Positions 8,302 to 15,196 of a DNA stretch of 64,000 nt are shown piece after piece. The translations under genes were made by a program, and so were the position numbers. The notes beneath the pieces were generated by a model. It was not told the DNA's origin and made no database searches. It saw nothing but the letters and a program-made list of their open reading frames with translations. Origin of the DNA: Natroniella sp046097105 (GTDB lineage Bacteria; Bacillota; Halanaerobiia; Halobacteroidales; Halobacteroidaceae); contig NZ_CP175562.1 of assembly GCF_046097105.1 (NCBI RefSeq), positions 434,001 to 498,000 on the forward strand, read 5' to 3'. Numbering within the stretch: the stretch's first letter is position 1; every line of letters starts with the position of its first letter.

Positions 8302-8330
8302 GTAACAAACTTATATCCGACACATATAAT
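8302..8330 (+). promoter_or_regulatory. Candidate vegetative promoter for the PRC-barrel gene
   Basis: GTAACA at 8302-8307 and a perfect TATAAT at 8325-8330 are spaced 17 bases, just after the spoIIR terminator and 36 bases before the next ATG. Confidence 0.5.
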
Positions 8331-8365
8331 AGTTATAAACAATTGAGTAAAAAAGGAGGAGTAAA

Positions 8366-8623
8366 ATGATTAAGACTTCTGAATTGAAAGCAAAGGAGAT
8401 TATCAATGTCAGTAATGGACAGCGGCTAGGGATGATAGAAGATATAGACATTGACTTAGCAGCTGGCAAAATAAATGGAATAATTGTACCTAAGGAAGAA
8501 AAAGTTTTAAAACTATTCAGAGAGAACAACAACTTATACATATCATGGTCAAATATAGAAAAGATAGGTGAAGATGTTATTTTAGTTACGATCAATGATG
8601 GACTAGAACAGTCTAACACTTAA
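8366..8623 (+). CDS. PRC-barrel protein of the YlmC/YmxH family
   Basis: An 85-residue protein with the sporulation-associated PRC-barrel pattern: TSELKAKEIINVSNGQRLG near the start, then IEDIDIDLAAGKINGIIVP, and an ISWSNIEKIGEDVILV ending. In Bacillus and clostridia the homologue lies close to sigE-sigG and nrdR, as here. No biochemical function is established. It has its own AAGGAGGAG ribosome site and sits between two terminators, so it is probably a single-gene transcript. Confidence 0.85.
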   Translation: MIKTSELKAKEIINVSNGQRLGMIEDIDIDLAAGKINGIIVPKEEKVLKLFRENNNLYISWSNIEKIGEDVILVTINDGLEQSNT

Positions 8624-8637
8624 GATTAAAACTTATT

Positions 8638-8672
8638 ACCTTTGTTTCTGCTAATAGAAATAAAGGTTTTTT
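8638..8672 (+). terminator. Terminator after the PRC-barrel gene
   Basis: ACCTTTGTTTCT pairs with AGAAATAAAGGT (one G-U pair) around a six-base loop, followed by a T tract. Confidence 0.82.
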
Positions 8673-8731
8673 AGATATAGTAGGATATAAAAAACCAAGT
8701 TGGAAATTATAAATAATGAAGGAGGGGGAAA

Positions 8732-8872
8732 ATGGATCTTTCAAAAAAGTTTAAAGAGAACTGGGCCAATTTATCAGCAGATGAGGTTGATAAACTAAAA
8801 AATATGGAAGAAGCAATTAATGAAGATGAAGTTAATAAAAATATAAAGTTGATGGTAGTCAAGGATAAATAA
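8732..8872 (+). CDS. Small uncharacterised protein, 46 residues
   Basis: A short ORF behind a very strong GAAGGAGGGGG ribosome site eight bases before the ATG. The product is acidic and hydrophilic, predicted mostly helical, with no cysteines or membrane segment: it begins MDLSKKFKENWANLSADEVD and ends KLMVVKDK. It lies between the PRC-barrel terminator and the nrdR control region and is probably its own short transcript. I recognise no family. The ribosome site and typical codon use argue that it is real. Confidence 0.6.
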   Translation: MDLSKKFKENWANLSADEVDKLKNMEEAINEDEVNKNIKLMVVKDK

Positions 8873-9110
8873 ATTTAATAAGTTTCTTGTTTAAGAAATT
8901 TTTAAAAGGAGGATTTTAATTTTTTATCTTGAACGTATATAGAAGAGATTAGCTACTATTACAAATGAGCTATTAACCTACAAATAAGTAGATAAGTAAA
9001 GTCAAATATGATTTTGCTTATATCAATTTTTAATGAAAATTAAAATTTGCAGTTTAAAATAGCTGATTTGCTGTAATTTAATTTAATCAACTTAAATCAA
9101 GATAAATAAA
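8873..9110. other. AT-rich gap upstream of nrdR, little recognised
   Basis: No ORF follows the AAGGAGG-like sequence near 8907, as the frame after it soon stops. No clear hairpin terminator ends the small ORF upstream. The nrdR promoter begins at the right-hand edge. Confidence 0.45.
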
Positions 9111-9139
9111 TTGAATAACAGTTAGACATATCATATATA
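9111..9139 (+). promoter_or_regulatory. Predicted promoter of nrdR-nrdD
   Basis: TTGAAT at 9111-9116 and TATATA at 9134-9139 are spaced exactly 17 bases. The -10 lies inside the upstream NrdR box. Confidence 0.6.
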
Positions 9140-9175
9140 GTATGATATTATTTCCAAGCACACAATATATTGTGT
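9128..9175 (+). promoter_or_regulatory. Tandem NrdR boxes
   Basis: The downstream box at 9160-9175, acacaatatattgtgt, matches the published NrdR consensus at every position. The upstream box at 9128-9143 matches about 12 of 16 positions. Their centres are 32 bp apart, three helical turns, the paired arrangement NrdR is known to use. The strong box sits in a wider perfect palindrome at 9156-9179. Confidence 0.82.
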
Positions 9176-9225
9176 GCTTTTGTTTGATGTAGGGTTAGTT
9201 TAAGGAGAGGGGTATAGTTTTAGTT

Positions 9226-9678
9226 ATGAAATGTCCATATTGCACAGAGGTTAGTAGCAAGGTTGTTGATTCAAGAGCTACAGAAGACAATACAACAATT
9301 AGACGGAGAAGAGAATGTTTAGGTTGTAGTAAACGATTTACTACATATGAGAGAATAGATGAACTTCCTATTATAGTTGTTAAAAAGGATGGTAGAAGAG
9401 AGAGGTTTGATAGGAATAAGATCATGAGTGGTTTGATTAAAGCTTGTGAAAAAAGGCCAATTTCTAGAGAACAATTAGAAGGAATAGTTAATTCACTAGA
9501 GCAAAAAATTAGGAACCAGATGGAAGGTGAAGTTGAAAGTACTGTTATTGGTGAACTTGTAATGAATTATTTATGTCAACTTGATGAAGTGGCCTATGTC
9601 AGATTTGCTTCAGTTTATCGTCAATTTAAGGATATTGAGAATTTCAGAAAAGAGTTAGATAAATTATTAGATAATTAA
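9226..9678 (+). CDS. nrdR: Transcriptional repressor NrdR
   Basis: Zinc-ribbon plus ATP-cone repressor of ribonucleotide reductase genes that senses ATP/dATP. It has 150 residues, normal for the family. The zinc ribbon uses Cys3, Cys6, Cys31 and Cys34, with RRRRECLGCSKRFTTYER between the two domains. The ATP-cone runs from about 49 to 139. It lies 14 bases upstream of nrdD, so the repressor is cotranscribed with its target and probably autoregulated through the boxes just upstream. Confidence 0.96.
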   Translation: MKCPYCTEVSSKVVDSRATEDNTTIRRRRECLGCSKRFTTYERIDELPIIVVKKDGRRERFDRNKIMSGLIKACEKRPISREQLEGIVNSLEQKIRNQMEGEVESTVIGELVMNYLCQLDEVAYVRFASVYRQFKDIENFRKELDKLLDN

Positions 9679-9692
9679 GGAGTGTATAATTA

Positions 9693-11816
9693 ATGACTAA
9701 AAGAACGAGTGCTAGATCAGAAAAAAGAAGAATTACTAAAGTCAAAAAAAGAGATGGAAGAGTAGTAGCATTTGATAAGCTTAAAATAGTAGATGCTATC
9801 TTTGGTGCAGCTCAAGAAGTAGGTGGTCATGATCGAGAACTTGCAGAAGATGTGGCAGAATTAGCAATTGATTATTTAGTGGAGAATATTACTTCTGAAA
9901 TTCCGACTGTAGAAGAAGTACAAGATTCTGTAGAAAAAGCTTTAATTGAAAGAGGACATGCTAAAACTGCTAAAGCATATATTTTATATAGAGAAAAACG
10001 TTCTCGCTATCGTCATGCCAAGAGTGATTTAATGCAACAGGTATCGGAGGTAGAAGAAGAAACGATTAGGGATAATGCTAATGTAGGAAATTCGCCTTCT
10101 GCTAAGATGTTACAAGTAGGAATGGCAGCGAGTAAAGAATATTATCTTTCTAATTTAATTCCAGAACATATTGTAAAAGCTTATCGCAAAGGGGATATAC
10201 ATATTCATGATTTAGATTATTACGGAAAAACAATTAATTGTATGCAGATTCCTTTAGCCAAACTATTAAAAGAAGGGTTCAATACAGGTTATGGATATAT
10301 TCGACCACCAAAAAGAATTTCGAGTGCAGTAATGCTATCTTGTATTATTTTGCAAAGTTGTCAAAATGATATGTATGGAGGCCAAGCTTTCCCGTGGTTT
10401 GATAAAACTATGTCCGAGTATGTTCCTAAAGATTATGCAGAATTGAAGAAGAAAGAGAAAGAGGCTAGTATTACAGCAGAAGAACAAAGAATTTTAGAGC
10501 ATATTAAAGATGATGTTTATCAAGGTATGGAGGCATTGGTCTATAATTTAAATACGATGCACTCTCGTGCTGGAGCACAAGTTCCATTCAGTTCAATTAA
10601 CTTTGGAACTGACACTACTCTTGAAGGTAGATTGATAATTAAACAATTATTAAAAGCCTTTAAAGCAGGATTGGGTAATGGAGAGACTCCTATTTTCCCT
10701 AATTTAATCTTTAGATTAAAAGAAGGGGTTAACTTTAACCCTCAAGATCCAAACTATGATCTTTATCAATTAGCTTTAGAAGTTGCAGGAAGAAGAATGA
10801 ACCCTACTTTTTCTTTTATGGATGCAAGCTTTAATCAAGAATATGATGATCGAGCATCATATATGGGTTGTCGTAGCCGAGTAATGGGTAATAGACATGG
10901 TGAATCTACTCCTGAATCACGAGGGAATATTGCTCCTATCTCAATCAACTTACCAAGATTAGGGATTAAATCTGATAGCATAATTCAATTCTTCAATCAA
11001 TTTGATAAAGTTATTGATTTATGTGAAGAGCAGTTGATGCACCGTTACGAAGTTTGTAAAAAATTAAAATTAAAGGATCTGCCATTTGTAATGGGTCAAG
11101 GAATTTATATTGATTCTGAAGGTTTAGAACCTAATGACAGTATTGAGGAAGCTATGAAACATGGTACTTTAAGTATTGGGTTTATAGGATTAGCAGAGTG
11201 TTTAAAAGCTTTAATTGGCAAGCATCATGGAGAGAGTGAAGAAGCACAAGAATTAGGGTTAAAGATTATTGGACACTTACGTGATCGCTTAGATCAATTA
11301 AGTGAAAAGCGTGATTTAAACTTTACTTGCTATGCTACGCCTGCTGAAGGTTTGTCAGGAAGGTTTATTAAACTTGATCAAGAGATATTTGGAAAGATAG
11401 ATGGTGTGACTGAAAATGATTTTTACACCAATTCATTCCACATTCCTGTTTATTATGATATTTCTTTTGAAGAAAAAATAAGGTTAGAAGCTCCATATCA
11501 TGAATATACTAATGCTGGTCATATTTCTTATATTGAATTACCAAGTGCTATTGAAAAAAATACAGCAGCTTTAGAGAAGATTCATGGTATAATGAAAGAA
11601 TCTAATATGGGATATGCTGGGATCAACTTTCCTATCGATGAATGTTTAGAGTGTAATCATTCTGGAGTTATTGCTAAGAATGAATGTCCTTCCTGTAGTA
11701 GTGAACGAATAAGAAGAGTACGTAGAGTTACTGGATATTTATCGACTTTAGATCGTTTTGCACCAGGTAAAGAAGCTGAGTATAACAAAAGAATAGATCA
11801 TTTAAATGATTGTTAA
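9693..11816 (+). CDS. nrdD: Anaerobic ribonucleoside-triphosphate reductase (class III)
   Basis: Oxygen-sensitive glycyl-radical enzyme that reduces NTPs to dNTPs. It has 707 residues. An N-terminal ATP-cone (about 15-105) gives allosteric control. The catalytic barrel includes the conserved SCIILQSCQNDMYGGQAF region. The C-terminal zinc site has Cys651, Cys654, Cys665 and Cys668. The radical glycine is Gly681 in RRVTGYLST. The family normally needs the radical-SAM activase NrdG, which is not next to it and not in this window. A strong terminator follows. Confidence 0.95.
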   Translation: MTKRTSARSEKRRITKVKKRDGRVVAFDKLKIVDAIFGAAQEVGGHDRELAEDVAELAIDYLVENITSEIPTVEEVQDSVEKALIERGHAKTAKAYILYREKRSRYRHAKSDLMQQVSEVEEETIRDNANVGNSPSAKMLQVGMAASKEYYLSNLIPEHIVKAYRKGDIHIHDLDYYGKTINCMQIPLAKLLKEGFNTGYGYIRPPKRISSAVMLSCIILQSCQNDMYGGQAFPWFDKTMSEYVPKDYAELKKKEKEASITAEEQRILEHIKDDVYQGMEALVYNLNTMHSRAGAQVPFSSINFGTDTTLEGRLIIKQLLKAFKAGLGNGETPIFPNLIFRLKEGVNFNPQDPNYDLYQLALEVAGRRMNPTFSFMDASFNQEYDDRASYMGCRSRVMGNRHGESTPESRGNIAPISINLPRLGIKSDSIIQFFNQFDKVIDLCEEQLMHRYEVCKKLKLKDLPFVMGQGIYIDSEGLEPNDSIEEAMKHGTLSIGFIGLAECLKALIGKHHGESEEAQELGLKIIGHLRDRLDQLSEKRDLNFTCYATPAEGLSGRFIKLDQEIFGKIDGVTENDFYTNSFHIPVYYDISFEEKIRLEAPYHEYTNAGHISYIELPSAIEKNTAALEKIHGIMKESNMGYAGINFPIDECLECNHSGVIAKNECPSCSSERIRRVRRVTGYLSTLDRFAPGKEAEYNKRIDHLNDC

Positions 11817-11827
11817 TTTTTAGAATG

Positions 11828-11874
11828 AAAAGCTTTCAGTGAGTAGAAATTTCTACTCACTGAAAGCTTTTTTA
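11828..11874 (+). terminator. Palindromic terminator after nrdD
   Basis: Bases 11828-11871 are a perfect 44-base palindrome (AAAAGCTTTCAGTGAGTAG and its complement) with a T-rich end. Confidence 0.88.
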
Positions 11875-12066
11875 TTGAGGGTTTATATTATTTTAAAAGT
11901 TATTGGTGACTTTTATTGCTTGTTATTTGATTTTGTTTTAGAACTATTATCTTCTTAATCTACAGTTGCCTTCAAGCAACCATTTTTGTTTACAGGAAAA
12001 AGATATTTTTTGTTGAAAATAGTAATAGTATCAGTTTTAAACAAAAAGTAGATAAGGAGATGACAA

Positions 12067-12513
12067 ATGAAGAAAATCTCTTTTAGTGTATTATTACTCA
12101 TCTTGTTGTTAATAGTATCTTATCAGACAAGATTTTTGAATAAAAGTGTAGTTAATGAACAAATCACCTTGAATGCTGGAGAGTATAGTTTATATGATTT
12201 TGATTTAGAAGAGAAGAAGGATGTAAAAATTAGTTGTCATAGGTTAGAAGGGGCAGTTATTGAATGGTTATTGGTTAAACAGGATTATCTTAAAAAAGAT
12301 CTATTTATTGGTGATATAATTGATAATCCTCAATTTAGGAATTATGGTTTTTTCACTTCCACTGAAGAACAGCAAGTACAAAGATTTACTTTAAAGCCTG
12401 ACAAATATACTATTATTTTAAATAATACCAAACATGGTGAAATTTATCCTAGTGATTTTGCACAACAAGATTCTATAGTAGAAGTGAGAGTTCAAATTAT
12501 AAAGACTCCTTGA
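12067..12513 (+). CDS. Uncharacterised secreted or membrane-anchored protein
   Basis: A 148-residue protein with an N-terminal signal/anchor helix (ISFSVLLLILLLIVSY, about 4-19) and an extracytoplasmic part. The predicted beta-rich pattern (ITLNAGEYSLYDFDLEEKKD, then RFTLKPDKYTIILNN) recalls small all-beta pre-peptidase-like domains, but I cannot assign a family. The ribosome site is AAGGAG eight bases before the ATG. Its stop codon lies in the argF ARG box, so the argF promoter overlaps its 3' end. Function unknown. Confidence 0.7.
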   Translation: MKKISFSVLLLILLLIVSYQTRFLNKSVVNEQITLNAGEYSLYDFDLEEKKDVKISCHRLEGAVIEWLLVKQDYLKKDLFIGDIIDNPQFRNYGFFTSTEEQQVQRFTLKPDKYTIILNNTKHGEIYPSDFAQQDSIVEVRVQIIKTP

Positions 12514-12538
12514 ATATTTATTTATATATATGTATAAT
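12510..12538 (+). promoter_or_regulatory. argF promoter with ARG box
   Basis: TTGAAT (12510-12515), 17 bases, TATAAT (12533-12538). The ARG-box-like TGAATATTTATTTA at 12511-12524 matches TGAATWWWWATTCA at 13 of 14 positions and covers the -35. It has the same design as the argG promoter. Confidence 0.75.
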
Positions 12539-12561
12539 TATAATTAAGAGGGGTGGATAAT

Positions 12562-13479
12562 ATGAAGCATTTATTAACGATGGCTGATTTAACAAAAAAA
12601 GAAATTAAAGAAGTTTTTTCTTTAGCAAAGAAATTAAAGAAAGAAAACAAAAAAAATGTTGTTCATAAGTTGTTAGCTGGAAAGAGTTTAGGAATGATCT
12701 TTGCCAAGTCTTCTACTAGAACTAGAGTTTCCTTTGAGACTGGAATTTACCAACTAGGAGGCCAAGGAATCTTTTTAAGTTCTAATGATATTCAATTAGG
12801 ACGAGGTGAATCAATAAATGATACTGCTAAAGTCTTATCACGTTATTTAGATGGAATTATGATTAGGACTTTTGCTCATACTGATGTAGAAGAGCTGGCT
12901 GAGCATGGTTCAATTCCTATAATTAATGGATTGACAGATTCTTATCATCCATGTCAAGCTTTGACCGATTTATTTACAATTTATGAATATAAGGGCCAAT
13001 TGTCCAATCTGAAGATGGTTTATATTGGCGATGGAAATAATGTGGCTCATTCATTATTGTTAGCTACTACTAAGATAGGAATGGATATCTCAATTGCTAC
13101 ACCTAATGATTATCGACCTGATCTAGAAATCTTACACGTTGCTGAAAGATGGGCTAGAGAGAGTGGAAGTCAGGTTGAAGTTGTAACTGATCCATTACAA
13201 GCAGCTCAAGGGGCTGATATTTTATATACTGATGTCTGGGCTAGCATGGGGGATGAAATGGAAAAAGAAGAGAGAGAAGAGGCTTTTAAGGATTATCAGG
13301 TTAATGCTGAAGTTATGAACGTAGCTCAAGATGATGCTATCTTCTTACATTGTTTACCTGCTCATCGTGGTGAAGAGGTAACAGCTGATGTAATAGATGG
13401 AGAACAATCAGTAGTCTTTGAGCAAGCAGAAAATAGAATGCATGTTCAAAAAGCAATTATGGTAAAGTTAATGAAATAA
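12562..13479 (+). CDS. argF: Ornithine carbamoyltransferase
   Basis: Makes citrulline from ornithine and carbamoyl phosphate in arginine biosynthesis. It has 305 residues. The carbamoyl-phosphate site STRTRVSFE is near residues 50-58, HPCQALTD is mid-protein, and the ornithine-side HCLPAHRGEE contains His263 and Cys264. I chose the ATG at 12562 over the GTG at 12553 because GAGGGG then sits at normal spacing. An ARG box in the promoter and the argG/argH cluster downstream favour the biosynthetic rather than the arginine-deiminase enzyme. Confidence 0.95.
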   Translation: MKHLLTMADLTKKEIKEVFSLAKKLKKENKKNVVHKLLAGKSLGMIFAKSSTRTRVSFETGIYQLGGQGIFLSSNDIQLGRGESINDTAKVLSRYLDGIMIRTFAHTDVEELAEHGSIPIINGLTDSYHPCQALTDLFTIYEYKGQLSNLKMVYIGDGNNVAHSLLLATTKIGMDISIATPNDYRPDLEILHVAERWARESGSQVEVVTDPLQAAQGADILYTDVWASMGDEMEKEEREEAFKDYQVNAEVMNVAQDDAIFLHCLPAHRGEEVTADVIDGEQSVVFEQAENRMHVQKAIMVKLMK

Positions 13480-13507
13480 AAAACTGCCGCTCAAGCGGCA
13501 GTTTTTT
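13480..13507 (+). terminator. GC-rich terminator after argF
   Basis: AAAACTGCCGC and GCGGCAGTTTT pair around a TCAA loop, followed by a T tract. It begins immediately after the argF stop. Confidence 0.93.
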
Positions 13508-13925
13508 ATTTGCCTGCAATTGAAAGCTGTATATTAGAAAATAGTTCATATAGTTTGAAAGGTAAGCAGCTAAAGAGTTGGTCTTATTTTGGTTTTATTT
13601 CAAAGTTAGTTGATTTTAGGAAGGATTAAACTATTTGGAGCGAGAATTAATTAAAAGTGGCATTTTATTCTATTGTTAGGAATAAAAAAAAGTGATATAA
13701 TTTTAATAAATAAGCTTGTCCGTTTATTTCTATTAATCTTATGAAAGTAGGAGGGGATAAAAAATAGTTTTATCTTATTGTAGTTAATTGTTTTTGTAAT
13801 TATTGGAATAAATGAAAATTTTGTGTACTAAAATTAATTAATGAATACGAGATTGAAATTATGGTATATTAAAAGTGATGAGAAGAGAGTGATGTAAATT
13901 AATGTAAACTAGGGAGGATTAAAAA
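13508..13925. other. AT-rich gap, 418 bases, nothing coding
   Basis: It contains a GTAGGAGGGG sequence near 13747, but the frame around it stops after nine codons. No tRNA or hairpin RNA is evident. It presumably holds the promoter of the endopeptidase gene; I could not fit a convincing promoter. Confidence 0.5.
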
Positions 13926-14966
13926 GTGAAACGTGATCGTTTAATAATCTTACTTGTTTTAGCTATAGTAATTATCAGTTCAACAGCTGGATTTGCTAGA
14001 GTCAATCAACGAGTGTTGCAAAGAGGTATGCGAGGAAATGATGTTAGAGAGTTACAAGAGAGTTTGGTTATGCTAGGAGAGAAGATAATAATTGATGGTA
14101 TTTTTGGAGAAGCTACTGAAGAAGCAGTAATTAACTTTCAAGGAAAAAGTGATCTTCCTTCTGATGGAGTTGTAGGGAGTCAGACTTGGACTAGGTTAGA
14201 GCAAGCTCTCAGTTTTGATGAGCACACAGTAAGAAGGGGAGATAATCTATCTCGTTTAGCTGATACATATGGGGTTTCGCTTGATGTGATTAAGAAAGCT
14301 AATGACCTTAGTTCTGATATTTTGCAAGTTGGTCAGGAGTTAATTATTCCTAAGAGCGGTTTAGGTGGGGTAAGCACTACAGAATTTTATGAGTTTATTG
14401 ATTACCAGGTTCGTTCTGGAGATACTTTAGAAAGGCTTGCTAGAGAGTATAATACTACAGTTCGCAGGATTAGAGAAGAAAATGATTTAAGAACGGATAG
14501 AATTATTCCTGGGCAAAGAATTAAGATTCCAAAGTTGATGATTAATCTACCAGAGACTTCAGAGAATGTTAAATCAGTGGAAAGAGATTTTATTTGGCCA
14601 GTACGAGGAAGGATAACCTCTGGTTTTGCTTGGCGGGCACACCCAGTTTCTAACGAACGACAATTCCATAGTGGAATTGATATTGCAGTTCCTGAAGGAA
14701 CACCTGTTGAAGCATCTAGAGCAGGTGAGGTATTAAGTAGTGGTTGGATTAGAGGTTATGGAAAAACAGTAACAATTGATCATGGAAATGGAGTTGTGAC
14801 TTTATATGCTCATAACTCACAATTATCAGTAAGATCCGGTCAACAAGTCAGTCAAGGAGAAGTAATTGCTAAGGCAGGTAGCACAGGACAGAGTACAGGA
14901 CCACATGTCCATTTTGAAATTAGAATAGATGGGGAACCAGTAGATCCAAAAAGTTACTTAGAATAA
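13926..14966 (+). CDS. Secreted LysM/M23 peptidoglycan endopeptidase
   Basis: Cell-wall hydrolase of 346 residues from a GTG start behind AGGGAGGA. The order is: signal segment (about 6-25), a PG_binding_1 domain (about 32-92), two LysM domains (about 99-142 and 160-204), and an M23 zinc peptidase domain (about 220-345). Metal-site residues are His248 and Asp252 in HSGIDIA and the HVHFE motif with His327 and His329, so it should be active. It is a monocistronic gene with its own terminator. A general wall-remodelling or spore-cortex role is possible; the sequence does not decide. Confidence 0.9.
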   Translation: MKRDRLIILLVLAIVIISSTAGFARVNQRVLQRGMRGNDVRELQESLVMLGEKIIIDGIFGEATEEAVINFQGKSDLPSDGVVGSQTWTRLEQALSFDEHTVRRGDNLSRLADTYGVSLDVIKKANDLSSDILQVGQELIIPKSGLGGVSTTEFYEFIDYQVRSGDTLERLAREYNTTVRRIREENDLRTDRIIPGQRIKIPKLMINLPETSENVKSVERDFIWPVRGRITSGFAWRAHPVSNERQFHSGIDIAVPEGTPVEASRAGEVLSSGWIRGYGKTVTIDHGNGVVTLYAHNSQLSVRSGQQVSQGEVIAKAGSTGQSTGPHVHFEIRIDGEPVDPKSYLE

Positions 14967-14996
14967 AGAGAATGGACGTCCATTCTCTTTTTATTT
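14965..14996 (+). terminator. Palindromic terminator after the endopeptidase
   Basis: Bases 14965-14990 are a perfect 26-base palindrome (AAAGAGAATGGAC and complement) beginning in the stop codon, with a T-rich tail. Confidence 0.88.
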
Positions 14997-15079
14997 TTAA
15001 TGGTTATATCAATTTTTTAGAGTTATTGATGAAGTTTATAGGTGAAGTAATCAGCTTTCTTCTAAAGGAATAGAGAAAG

Positions 15080-15110
15080 TCAGATCTCTTTAAAGAGGTC
15101 TGATTTTTTT
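15080..15110 (+). terminator. Second terminator upstream of znuA
   Basis: TCAGATCTCTTT pairs with AAAGAGGTCTGA, then seven T. No ORF lies between it and the previous terminator 83 bases earlier, so it either backs up that terminator or ends a short RNA. Confidence 0.78.
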
Positions 15111-15123
15111 ATTTTAGTAAATA

Positions 15124-15152
15124 TTGACATTATAATTTCTATTTTGTAACAT
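15124..15152 (+). promoter_or_regulatory. Predicted znuACB-zur promoter
   Basis: A perfect TTGACA at 15124-15129, then 17 bases, then TAACAT at 15147-15152 as a weak -10. An alternative -10 in the following ATATATA run cannot be excluded. Confidence 0.5.
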
Positions 15153-15166
15153 ATATATAGATTAGA

Positions 15167-15181
15167 TGCAAATTATTTGCA
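15167..15181 (+). promoter_or_regulatory. Fur-family (probable Zur) operator
   Basis: TGCAAAT-T-ATTTGCA is a perfect 7-1-7 inverted repeat just after the predicted transcription start and 16 bases before the znuA ATG. The 7-1-7 form is that of Fur/Zur boxes. Because zur closes this operon, Zur autoregulation is the simplest reading. Confidence 0.65.
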
Positions 15182-15196
15182 AAAAGGGGGAGAGTT

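Noticed and set aside
8873..9225. Hidden tRNA or small RNA gene in the gap before nrdR
   Set aside because: No cloverleaf or terminator-bounded hairpin was found; the only structured DNA is the NrdR operator pair.
13740..13769. Short ORF at a GTAGGAGGGG sequence
   Set aside because: Only nine codons long; the ribosome-like sequence lies within it, not before it.
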